From contig KK106985.1 of assembly GCA_000611775.1 (NCBI GenBank), forward strand, positions 911,982 to 975,981: a DNA stretch of 64,000 nucleotides, read 5' to 3'. Shown one piece after another: positions 1 through 9,471 of the stretch. Each line of letters starts with the position of its first letter. Positions within the stretch are counted from its first letter, which is position 1. The notes beneath the pieces are model-generated. The model saw nothing but the letters and a program-made list of their open reading frames with translations, did not search any database and was not told the origin of the DNA. The translations under genes were made by a program, and so were the position numbers. This DNA comes from Umbilicaria muhlenbergii (lineage: Eukaryota > Ascomycota > Lecanoromycetes > Umbilicariales > Umbilicariaceae).

Positions 1-1275
1 TTAAGATCATCATTCAAAATTGATGAATTTGAAAACTTCACTGAATGCTTCTTCATTGTGTCATTCATGTTCAATTTAAATGTGCCTTCTCTTGACCGCT
101 CTGCTTCAGGATTGTTAAATTATTAAGTTAACTTCAACACATCCTGTTTCAGTTCTTGTTTCTCAGTTGTTAACTTCTTTATCTGAGAGTTTTTCTGATT
201 ATTCTGTTCTTTTAGATTCTGTATCTGTGCCTTGTATGAATCTCTCTGATTTAGCATCTTCAACATTAGATGACAAGTGTTTTTCAGATCATGTGCTGCT
301 CATTATTGTAAATTTTCAGAGGTCACCTCACCTCAAGAGTTCATCTTCATGATGTTTATTATTTTTAATCTCTCATGATCATCTGACTGTCCTTCAGCCA
401 AGGATAATCTTTCAGATTAAGAAGAGGTCTCTCTCTCTTAATGTGATTTAATCATAATTTCTTCAGTGCTTCAGACATTTACTTCTAGTGCTGAGATTAT
501 TTGATTCAGAACCTTGCTTTTTCAACTGCCTCTACTGCAGTTGCCTGTGCTTATAAATAAGTCTTTGAGGGTGTCTACATGTTGCAGGACTTTTCATTTG
601 TTGTAACTGCTTCTCACAATTATCTGTCACTGTGACAGAGTACTTCTTAATCATTCATTGCTTACTTCTCACAGGACTTGAGAATTGATTGTTGATAATT
701 AATTAATGAATTTAAGATGTTCTAGGAACCTCCTGATCACTTGATAAATTATGAGTTGAGATGTTTGATGATGTTGAGGAAGAATTTTCTCATTAATACA
801 CATGTTTATTTCAGCTGATATTCTGTCACCTTCAGAGGTTGAAAAGAGTATAGGTACTTTTCTAATGTTACAGTTAATTATTTCACTTCATAAGCTGATT
901 TAAAACTGTTGCAAGAGGTGAGCTATTTGAACTTAGAAAAGTACAAAGAAGGAAGCAGTCTTGTGAGTGCAGTCACAACATAAATGTCAAAGTGTCAAGA
1001 CACACTAGTCTCAATCTAGTTTAACATCAGGTAGTTCAATATCTGTCAGTGTCAGTTGATCATGTCATAACATTCAGTAATGAGATTTTAACTCAGATTA
1101 CTTTGTCAGAGGGTTGTGCTGTGACTGATCAATCTCTCTCAGTGAAAGCAGACATCATGAGACTGATGAGTCAGTTTATTGCATGACTGATACTCTGTAA
1201 GTTGATGCTCAAAGTGTAACAGGTGATGTCATAATGACTGAAGTAATATTATCATTCAATGAATTATAAATACAG

Positions 1276-1362
1276 TTCAATGAACTGAATGAGGTTCAAT
1301 GAACTGAATGAGGTTCAATGAACTGAATGAGGTTCAATGAACTGAATGAGGTTCAATGAACT
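1276..1362. repeat. 19-bp tandem repeat, 4.5 copies
   Basis: Four perfect copies of a 19-bp unit (TTCAATGAACTGAATGAGG) start at 1276, 1295, 1314 and 1333, followed by a partial fifth. Each unit contains the near-palindrome GTTCAATGAAC. No coding frame runs through it. Confidence 0.95.
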
Positions 1363-1507
1363 GTCATGATCATATAATGATCTTAAAGTTAAGATCAAGT
1401 GAGGGAACTAATAATCATAAATTTAAGAAATTGTCTTTAATACATGAGTTGAGCATGAGCTCCTAATTATGAATCTACCTGTGATTATATAAACTATAAG
1501 AGACTCA

Positions 1508-1618
1508 TGTGCTCAGTGTGCTCATCATGCTCATCATGATGAGCAAGGTGAGCAACATGATGTAACACTTCATGCTCAGCATGCTCAACAGGTGAGCAAG
1601 GTGAGCAAGATGAGCAGT
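1508..1618. repeat. Array of inverted TGCTCA / TGAGCA motifs
   Basis: Roughly a dozen copies of TGCTCA or its complement TGAGCA (some degenerate) lie within about 110 bp, grouped as two back-to-back hairpins: TGCTCATCATGCTCATCATG followed by ATGAGCAAGGTGAGCA, then TGCTCAGCATGCTCA followed by TGAGCAAGGTGAGCA. The arrangement could fold or bind a dimeric protein. It could equally be slippage-derived sequence. Confidence 0.85.
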
Positions 1619-1680
1619 ATCATGTGTACACTCACACTGCATACTTTGCTAATACTATAGTGCGGGAGCCTTAACAAGGA

Positions 1681-2125
1681 AGAACATCAAGATTTTCAAG
1701 ACAGAGAACTTTTTTTTTTTGTGCAGCAATGAGTTTTCTAGTTATAACAGTACTTTCAGTGTAAGAACTACTCAGTTTACTGAGCTCTACAAGTCTCTCA
1801 TAAAAAATTTTGTCATAACTGTTGAGGTGTCAAAGTTATTCAAGTTGCAAGCTCAAATTATCACAAAACTGTCTGACAGAACATCATCATTTTCAAAGCA
1901 TGATCTTGTCTTTTTTGTACAGCAGTGAGTTCTTGAGTTAAGACAATACTTTCAGTGTAAGAATCACTCAGTTCAATGAGATCTACAAGTTTCTCATAGA
2001 ACATTTTATCATATCTGTTGAGGTATCAAAGTTATATGTGTTGCAACTTTCTTGAACTGCAGAGTTGTAACTTTCTTGAGTGAGAAGACCCTGAACTCAA
2101 GTCAGAACATCAAAATCTTCAAGAT
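1681..2125. repeat. Diverged tandem duplication, ~197-bp unit
   Basis: The segment starting AGAACATCAAGATTTTCAAG at 1681 recurs at about 1879 and begins again near 2104. Anchors such as GTGCAGC at 1721 and GTACAGC at 1917 give a period near 197 bp. The copies differ mostly by A/G and C/T changes. The first copy keeps an open frame of 69 codons that is not matched in the second, so it is probably not coding. Confidence 0.8.
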
Positions 2126-2282
2126 TCTTACACAATTAAGAACTTTGTCAGTCTTTAAGATAACAAGAAGATCAAAACTGTTAATTACAGATCTCTTCAA
2201 TCTCTATAACTCTCTCACTTAAAGTGATTTTATTCAATTATTATGTCAAAAATTAAGGTTGGGTACAAGCAATTACAGGGGT

Positions 2283-2361
2283 CTGGGTACAGTAAGGCTG
2301 AAATGAATGAGAAATACTAAGTCTGTGATATAATATACTCCGTCAGCCTTACTGTACCCAG
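2283..2361. repeat. Foldback: 19-bp perfect inverted repeat
   Basis: CTGGGTACAGTAAGGCTGA at 2283-2301 is exactly complementary to 2343-2361, with a 41-bp spacer. Extra GGGTACA copies flank it on both sides. It marks the border between the AT-rich relic and normal-composition DNA. It could be a MITE or the fused ends of a transposon; no clear target duplication was found. Confidence 0.85.
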
Positions 2362-2643
2362 GTGGGTACAGGGCTGGAATTAAGGTCGTTTGACAAAGTC
2401 ACGAATATCATATAATTCCAGCGCACCTATGTCTCTCTGTATCAATGTGGCTGTGACTCTGTATCATCACGCTTGGGGGCAAGCTATCCTCATTCTAGAA
2501 CCGCCGGCCCTGTGGGCTGTCCTAACTCTAATTCAACGCCCGAGCAGTGGAAAATGCCCTCTAACAGTGCAGCTTGTGCCTTGCCTCTGCAGTTAAGCCT
2601 TGCTAAGTAGATCTATTTGACCCCCCTAAGACAAGCGAATTGA

Positions 2644-4466
2644 CTACAGTAAATGCCATGCTTTCGCTACTACCTCCTCAGCGTCGTACCCATAACACCA
2701 GCTCTGCGTGACTGGATCACTCCACTGATTTGGGCTCTCATCGAAACTACGACCTTCAGTCTCAGGTCGCATAGCCTCGTCGCGCGCCTCTTGTTCTGGA
2801 CCGTCAGGGAAATGCCAGAGCTTGCCGTTGATTAGGCTTGCTTCTTGCATTTGATTTGAGCGCTTGACTCGGACAGTCTCGAAGACCTTCAGCGCAATGG
2901 GTAGCTCATCATTGGAGCGGATCTTGCTCAGAGCTTCAGCCAAGCCAGCTGCATCTTCAATGGCCATGCCTGCGCCTGTTACTTGGGTCAGCGGATCTTC
3001 CTGCGTTGAATCTGGATTTATCTGTCCTTGTAGGGCTTACCTTGCGACATGTAAGGAAGCATGGCATGAGCGGCGTCTCCCAACATTAGTAGCTTTGCAG
3101 ACGGCGCAATCCACTTGTTAAGCGTATCCCCAGTCATAAGAGGCCACTTCAATGTCCGGTCAATCATGTGGATGATTTTCGTCAATCTAGAGATCATAGC
3201 AATTAGTTACGACGTATATGTCATGAGACGAGAAGGTTGCAGCACACTGTGGATCCCAGTTTCTAAACTGCTCCCTCATGTCTTTGATGACTGACACTTG
3301 GTTCCAGGTACTCGGATCCCCATCCTCAGGATGGCTGAGAACCATGTTGAATGATTTTCCCCCAGCTATTGTATAGGTCATTATGTGACGCATGTCACCG
3401 ATCCTGAAAGACGTCAATATTCCGCCTTGCCAGGTATGAATGGATCTCAATGTTCATTACCACACGTTCAAGGCTGGCTTCTCTACTACCCATGCTATCT
3501 CAGGATCTTGGCTAATCTTCTCCACATCCACAGTGGCTCGATAGGCGGCAAATCCTGTTTTCAGTGGTGGTTTATCAACTCCTAGGATCGTGCCTCGTGC
3601 GGCAGAATTGATGCCTTAGACTTTGGTTAGGTCAATTTTAGTTTAAACGTTAGGGGTGCTTGATATCACATGCCATCAGCTGCTATGATTAAGTCTCCAG
3701 TGAACGAGGTACCATCTTGTAAGGTAAGTGACGGAGCCTCCGCGTTGTAGCTCATCACTTTGCTACCTGTTCTAACCTCAACGCCAAGCTCTACAGCTAG
3801 CCGTCGCATAGAATCTTGGAGATGGGCGCGGTGGATGACATAGTATGGAGCCTTGAACTTCTCCCGGAAGTCAGGAACTAACTTTGTGTAGCCAATGAGA
3901 CTACCATCTTCCCAGCGCCGAAAGGAGATTCCCTCGGGCTCAACGACTGTGTCATCGAGGAAAGGTCCAAGGCCCCATCTCAAGAGCAGACGACTCGTGT
4001 TCGATGGTATTTGGATCCCAGCACCCACCTATAGTATTCTCAGCTGTATGAGAATGTTGGAGCGCTTCATATGCCTTGCTTACCTCGCTCATCTGCGGTA
4101 CCTGCTCGAAGACCGTAACAGCATGACCTCTTCGTCCTAATGCGATTCCAGCCGCTAGCCCGGCAAGACCAGCGCCAACGACGAGAATCTTTAAATGAAC
4201 GGGCGCAACTTCCGCGGTGTTTGCATCGCGCAAGCCATCTGCGCTTGATGCCGCTGACTTGGCGCTGTGCAATGAATTGAGGAAGTTCAAGCTTTGGGTG
4301 GGATAGGACGGAACCTGTAGATATGGTTAGTGGGCTTTGCTAGAAACGATCTTGACAAAGATACCTTCAATCCAGTAAGCAGGTTCGAGGTTGTTTTGCA
4401 GGTCTGGGCGTCATTTTTTTTTCCGTTTTCACTTGTGTGCTCGCAGTAACTGATGTTTCCTGCCAT
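2644..4466 (-). CDS. FAD-dependent monooxygenase (salicylate hydroxylase-like)
   Basis: Predicted 491-aa class A flavoprotein monooxygenase of the salicylate/6-hydroxynicotinate hydroxylase type, which hydroxylates an aromatic substrate using NAD(P)H, O2 and FAD. Exons: 4466-4365, 4314-4084, 4028-3674, 3614-3461, 3403-3248, 3186-3041 and 2975-2644. The dinucleotide-binding motif VVGAGLAGLAAGIAL lies near residue 60. VGAGIQIP follows, then the mid-chain IIAADG motif, then GDAAHAMLPYMSQGAG, which binds the FAD pyrophosphate. The ATG at 4466 is chosen because the exon holding GXGXXG has no in-frame ATG; this short N-terminal exon is inferred. The intron 3673-3615 must use a GC donor to keep DGINSAARG in frame. 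All exons close in frame, so the gene looks intact. Neighbours are an MFS pseudogene and a lactonase-like hydrolase, suggesting a catabolic cluster. The substrate cannot be told. Confidence 0.88.
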
Positions 4467-4949
4467 GTCTCTTTAATGTGAAGTAGCGGATCTCTTTCCA
4501 GTCTTGCATGCCCAGAGTATTAGAATCGATTTCGCTAATTATCCACAGCTCAATGATCAAGCACTATGTAACGTAGTACAACGTGTACAATCCAAGGCTT
4601 AAAGACCCTTATCGGACACCTTTCATGATTCATCATCCGGCAGTTGTGGACAGGACGTGCATGACCGCCAGCTTCCTAACACATACAGCCCCGATGATCC
4701 TCCTGATCCTTACAGCACAAGTTACCTCCTCCGTATGCCGTGTTGATTAGTGACGACGATCCAAGTTTGTCGTCTAGAGTCACTAAATAGTATGTCAATG
4801 GACGAAAGACGATGGCTACCCGAAGCTACCAAGACTGAAGACCTAGCACGGAAACTTGAACCCTCCGAATTTGTGCGCGATCCCGTCCATTGAAGCGTAA
4901 TGTGTGAAGGGTGCGTCCTCATTACCACAGCCATGTGGACTTTTCTCAG
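4467..4949. other. Gene-free spacer, probable divergent upstream region
   Basis: About 480 bp between the monooxygenase start and the MFS relic. Short frames only. No repeats or RNA genes were seen. Confidence 0.6.
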
Positions 4950-5525
4950 ATGATCATTGCCGTACCAACGCTATCACCTATCTCAAAAGACCTCACGACT
5001 CGTATCGCCCTGACCAGTTATTCTATGAGCGGCGCACCACTTGCTTATGGGCTTACTTAATTGGTCTGGGTTGCATTTGGGAGCCGATACGGCACACCAT
5101 TAATTATTTTGGTGGCTTCTGTAATTGCAGGATACTTCCAGCTCTGGTGGGCGAAAGCGTCATTGCTTTTCACGGCGGTCGCTGTCTGTACCGTTTCATC
5201 GGTGGGTTTTGGATTTCCCAATGCCGTGGGCTCTCAGATAGCTAGAACCTATCGCCATGTTTTATTTCTAGGATCGGTCCAATACCGCGAGTCTACTTGT
5301 AACCATGCGGGAACCGGGTGTGCCTATGGCCCATGTTTCAGGCTTTTCATTGTGGCTTTCATCTTTTTTCATGCGATGGTAAAGGCCTGGAATGTCTGTA
5401 GGTTCTTACTTAGGGACATTGTGACGTTGAACCCAGTGGATGATGGGGTTCATTACACCCAAAATTTCAAATCCGCTGCTCCTGCTCTCCCTTGGGGTAC
5501 AGTACACTCAAAGCACATTACTTAA
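4950..5525 (+). pseudogene. Broken MFS transporter, N-terminal part
   Basis: From the ATG at 4950 the frame reads like the first transmembrane hairpins of a fungal major facilitator transporter: MIIAVPTLSPIS, then SMSGAPLAYGL, then LVWVAFGSRYGTPLIIL at the position of the conserved cytoplasmic loop (G-x-R-x-G), then ASVIAGYFQLWWAKASLL. It is interrupted by an in-frame TAA at 5058-5060, where related proteins usually have Gln (CAA to TAA). Past about 5240 the similarity fades; TGCAYGPC still fits the transporter pattern. The second half of the family (about 12 helices, 450-550 aa) is missing. Family assignment rests on motif memory and is moderate. Confidence 0.55.
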
Positions 5526-6112
5526 TTGTCATATGAGGATCATGGTGGACAACTCCCAACCTGAGCGAAGAAGGGAAACTGAAGGTATAGTGGCAAGCCT
5601 CGCCGGGAGAGAAATCCTTGCACGAGCCTCGCGGTTGATGGCAATCTATTTTCTTGATGGGGTCCCTCTATCCATTCCGCCACACCATACGTTCTGTCGT
5701 GTGCATCAACACAACTTCCTTCTCGCTATACCTGGGTCGACTAGCTAGATATTGGCTATCAGAAATCCGCACAGACCCATACTTGTTACTAACTTTTCAA
5801 TAGACAAATCAGTCTATACTCTTTTTACAAGAATACGGCTTTCTAGTAGGCGGCGGCAACTTGGCTAAGTTCGCTCCACGTTTGGGCGTCTGGGCCACGA
5901 TGTGATACTGCGGTATCTTGAGCGACAGGCTAGTGGTTAGGAACATCGGGGAATATAGGCCGATGCCTCCATCTGAGCAAAGATTGCCGCTGTTGAAGAG
6001 ATCGATAGGAAGAGGCCAATCAAATGTGTTGATCTTTATCGGATATTACTAGATAGAGATACTTTGGAGCGTACGGTAATCGCGATGCTTTGGCGTCGGC
6101 GGCGGCGAACAC
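5526..6112. other. Gene-free spacer
   Basis: No recognisable gene. Short frames such as 5530-5748 (+) could be further debris of the transporter but show no motif. It forms the 3' flank of the lactonase-like gene. Confidence 0.5.
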
Positions 6113-7104
6113 TTACAACAGTGATGGATATTCTCTTGCCAGTTCGGCGTCAAGGTCCGTCTTCCAGCTGCTTCCCTTCCAACCGTTCAAAGGTAGGGGA
6201 TATTCCGGCATCTTGCCCTCTAAACGAGCATCATGAGCCAGTGCCACGAGCACACTGCCTCCTTTGTCCAGTACCCGTATTTTCTCGATCGTTTTCATTG
6301 CCTCTCTCGGATCGGAATGGAAGCTCGGCGCGGGACCTGGTCCTTTAGTCACACTAATCGGGCGCGTGCCCACAAGCAGTGAGCGATGATGGCAGCAATC
6401 TCCGCCCATGAAGACCAATTCATCCTCTCCAGTAATAGCAATAGCTCCCAAATGACCCGGCATATGGCCCGGCGTATCGACAAGTAAAAAGCTCCCATCA
6501 CCAAAGTAATCGTATGTGCGGGGAAAGGGGCCAAATGGTTCCCATATATCCGTCTCAAAGCTTAGCTCGTAGAGTCTGGGATGCTGAAGTATTGAGCTCA
6601 AAAAAGGGGATTCCGCAGCAGCCGGCCAACCAGGAGAGGCGGCTGCCTGGCTACCAGGACCCACAATCATATCTACCTCAGAAAATCTCATGCAATTGCC
6701 CGTGTGGTCGAAATGAAGATGGCTAAAGATTACTGCGTTGATAGACGACGGAGGGATGGGCCCTTCTTCAAGTAAATCGACTGCATCTTTGGTAACGATG
6801 GGGTCTATGTAGGGATAGTCCTGCCTGATTGACTCGGGATTGTTCTCCAAATCCTGGCACTCATCAGCCAGGTTCTGTGCAAGGAATCAGATTGGCAAAC
6901 CTTTCTTAGGCCCAGATCAAAGAGAACCCGTTTCCCGGAAGGATGGCATATGAGGAAGCTAAAGTCAGGGGAGAATTGGCGCACTCGGATCATGTCATTG
7001 TCGCCGTCCTCAAAAAGCCAGCGGTCAGGCAGATAAAGCTTGCCTGTTGGCAAGGCGTATGCATCAACGACAGGCAATTTGCCAGGTGTATAAGTCAAAG
7101 CCAT
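6113..7104 (-). CDS. Metallo-beta-lactamase-fold hydrolase (lactonase-like)
   Basis: Predicted 314-aa protein of the metallo-beta-lactamase superfamily, closest in layout to N-acyl-homoserine lactonase-like fungal hydrolases that open lactone or lactam rings. Two exons: 7104-6901 and 6853-6113. The 47-nt intron (6900-6854) joins LFDLGLRK to DLENNPES, the usual family sequence at this point. Zn ligands are visible: SHLHFDHTGN (H-x-H-x-D-H), VDTPGHMPGHLG (second-shell His), FMGGDCCHH (bridging Asp) and LVALAHDARL (late His). Start ATG at 7104, just before ALTYTPGK. It lies between two relics (MFS transporter, amidase) and near an FAD monooxygenase. That composition recalls xenobiotic-degrading fungal clusters such as the benzoxazolinone-detoxifying FDB1 locus of Fusarium, but this is inference. 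Confidence 0.88.
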
Positions 7105-7457
7105 AACCACTGGATTCGGTTGACGTATGTTCTGAGGTACGCATGTACAAACGCTTTTGCCCAGTCTTAGAGATAGAAATGGCTCTCGTGGGAAGCGGGG
7201 CGATCCCCGATGTCCCGCGCTGGACTAATATTTCCAATCCTATTCGAAGCTGCTGAGCCGCGGCTTTCAAGCCTGGTCTTGGAACGTACAAGACTAGCGA
7301 CCTAGATTCGCACAAGGATATCGCAGGTGGAGACAAGATGCAAGACACTGCAATAACAGAGGACAATACCAGAGACCTGAGGTGAGACAGAACATCATGA
7401 CGTGTTAGAAAAAATGTAAAGCACCAAGATCAAGAGATGGCTTTGTGCCGCGTCGGC

Positions 7458-7466
7458 TAGACTGCC
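7458..7466. repeat. 9-bp target-site duplication, left copy
   Basis: TAGACTGCC immediately left of the MULE terminal repeat; the identical 9-mer follows the right terminal repeat at 9165-9173. Confidence 0.9.
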
Positions 7467-7501
7467 CGGCTTGTCTCGGGGCCGTCAGACGTCGGCGTCC
7501 A
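7467..7501 (+). repeat. MULE left terminal inverted repeat
   Basis: 35 bp, identical to the reverse complement of 9130-9164. Confidence 0.95.
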
Positions 7502-7705
7502 AGCCAGGCCCGACTCGGTAGGGTGTAAGCCACGGGCTGCACCGTCGCCACACCAAATTTTAGGCGCAGGAGGATGGCGACCGTGCTCAGCCAGCTGCCT
7601 AAACGGGCTTAGTTGGGAAGGTGGGGGGGTGGTCAGACTGCGGAGAAATTCAGGGGTAGAAATTCAGGGGTAAAATTTTCGGGGAAATGGAAAAAAGCGG
7701 TTTAT

Positions 7706-7711
7706 TATATA
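7706..7711 (+). promoter_or_regulatory. TATA box of the MULE gene
   Basis: TATATA inside GGTTTATTATATAGAAC, 84-89 bp upstream of the ATG at 7795. Spacing and an A/C-rich leader ending CCATCGTCAATATG fit a fungal promoter. Confidence 0.5.
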
Positions 7712-7794
7712 GAACTTGAGGGCCTCAAAGGGCCCCTCATAGCATTATCCAGATAGCAAATACAGCTCCTTTACATACAAAATCCATCGTCAAT

Positions 7795-8716
7795 ATGCAA
7801 GCCCCAGCCTTTGTCGCCCCCGAGGTTGCTGACGCCTTTGTTAAGGTGTTGGAGGCGCTTCCACCCTCTCATCTTCTATGATGACGCTGCCGATAGCAGC
7901 ATCATCTTTGTGGGAGTCCAGCCCCGGCGCCAGCCTCAGCCTCCACCACCTGTCAACGATGACAGCGTTATCTTCCTTGAGGTCCAGCCCCAAAGCCAGC
8001 CCCAGCCCCAGCAAGATGACAGTGACAGCAGCTGATCTCCTCCAGAGTCTCCCCGACAGTGGGTGTACTCTCAGCAGCGAAGCCAGAGACAGGATGTCGA
8101 GGAGGATGATGTGAAGGAGGAGGGTAGCAAGGGCGGCGAGGACAGTGACAGCAGCAACAGCGGCGTGAGCAGTGACAGCTTCCAAAACCTCTCCTCAGTG
8201 GAGGCCAGCAGAGCTTCCACCCCCAGGCAACCCTTCCTCTCACTCCCCAGCAATCTCTTCACCCCGTTCACCTCCCTTTCCCCAGCTGAGCAGGGCTCCT
8301 TCACTTCCTCTGAGCCTCCCCAGCCTCCTCCAGACTCCCCTGAGCTCTTCAATGATGAGCAGGAGCCTTCTCACCCTTCCTCCTCCTCTTCCTCCTCCTC
8401 CTCCTCCAGCGACGGTGAGCCAGAGGAGCCACCCCCTTACACCAGGCAGTCTTCCAGAACCAAGAAACCAAGCAGAAAGGTCGCCTCACAAACCGCGCGA
8501 GAGATCCAACGAGTAAAGGAAGCCCTGGAGAAGGAGGAAAGAAAGAAGAACAGGCAGACAAAGGAGCAGATGCAGGAGCAAGAGAAGGCAGCAAAGGAGC
8601 AGGCAAAGGGGAAGGAGAGGGCGGCGAAGGAGCAAGTGAAGCAGGAGGAGAAGAAGGCGAAGGAGCAGGAAAAGCAGAAGCAGCAGCAGCGGCAAGCTCT
8701 TGAGAAAGCGGGCTGA
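7795..8716 (+). pseudogene. MULE-borne low-complexity protein gene, broken
   Basis: An ATG at 7795 opens MQAPAFVAPEVADAFVKVLE but the frame ends at about 7880. The continuing signal is in the next frame: FYDDAADSSIIFVGVQP, then NDDSVIFLEVQPQSQP, a TGA at 8033, then a long frame to 8716. That frame has a Ser run, Pro-rich stretches, PYTRQSSRTKKPSRK and a highly charged Lys/Glu/Gln coiled-coil tail. One frameshift and one stop therefore break about 305 codons. SSIIFV and SVIFLEV, each next to acidic/Ser residues, resemble SUMO-interacting motifs. No transposase signature was seen. It may be an accessory protein of the transposon or a captured host fragment. Confidence 0.55.
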
Positions 8717-9129
8717 AAGGAGGTCTCCCAGATCAAGGCCTCTGACTTTGAGTAAGCCGAAATTTGGGCAGCACTTCGTTGGCTGGGGCCTACCCAGATT
8801 TTTTTTTGGGGTGTTGAGGGTGAGGCATGGTATGTGGGAGCTGAGGCGGCGGCGGGGGCGGCGAGGGCGGGGGCGGCGGCAGTGAGGTGGAGATCTCTAT
8901 GTTCATGTTAGTTAAACTGCCATATAATGAATTTACCTACATATGGAACGTCCAAAATGAGGCGGTCTGCATGGCCGAAAACCAAGGCCGAAAAACGAAA
9001 TCGAAAAATCAAGGCGGTGTGGCGACACCAGCTGCCTAGCGAAGTCTAGTTTTTCGCTAGTAATTTAGTATGTGAACGGGCTGGCTCACCCTGGCCAGGT
9101 GGCGCCGAGTAGCCGAATTGGTTTTGGTG

Positions 9130-9164
9130 TGGACGCCGACGTCTGACGGCCCCGAGACAAGCCG
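9130..9164 (-). repeat. MULE right terminal inverted repeat
   Basis: 35 bp, perfect inverse of 7467-7501. Confidence 0.95.
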
Positions 9165-9173
9165 TAGACTGCC
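9165..9173. repeat. 9-bp target-site duplication, right copy
   Basis: TAGACTGCC, identical to 7458-7466. Confidence 0.9.
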
Positions 9174-9471
9174 AGTTCCTGGACGCATGGGGTTGTACAA
9201 GGAGCCTTGATGAGCCAATGACGTCGTAGGTGTACTGCAATCTTCAACGCTAAACATGCTGTTCAGTCAACCAATCCCGGCTTGGTGCCGCAAAACTACT
9301 TGCATGCCCGAATGACGTTAGTGAGCCGCCCCACAGCCGCGCACATTATGCCTTGCGATTCATTATTAGATGAGATGGTTTCTGGGGACCATGCGATCAA
9401 CGAAACGGGTCTATTGCTATATCTCTACGAGACGACCAAGACCTCAGGCAGGCAACATTCATAGAGCCAAG

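Larger units (their letters stand above)
1..2260. repeat. CpG-depleted AT-rich repeat relic, no intact gene
   Basis: This stretch is AT-rich and contains only about two CpG dinucleotides in 2.2 kb (near 96 and 1659), while TpG and CpA are very common. Only short reading frames occur, and none resembles a known protein. It holds several local repeats, listed separately. Loss of CpG with gain of TpG/CpA is what cytosine deamination at CpG leaves behind. It differs from classical Neurospora-type RIP, which converts CpA to TpA. The parent element cannot be named from what remains. At the left edge it runs out of the window. Confidence 0.7.
7467..9164. mobile_element. Mutator-like DNA transposon (non-autonomous), 1,698 bp
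   Basis: The element is bounded by perfect 35-bp terminal inverted repeats (7467-7501 and 9130-9164; both ends begin CGGCTTGTCTCGGGGCC). It is flanked by a perfect 9-bp direct repeat, TAGACTGCC. Long terminal repeats with a 9-bp duplication fit the Mutator (MULE) superfamily; hAT elements make 8 bp. No transposase is present. The interior carries a TATA box and a decayed gene for a low-complexity protein. Identical termini and duplication indicate a fairly recent insertion. Confidence 0.88.

Noticed and set aside
8071-8736. Minus-strand Leu/Cys-rich frames
   Set aside because: Mirror images of the Lys/Glu/Gln- and Ser-rich repeats of the MULE gene; no independent signal.
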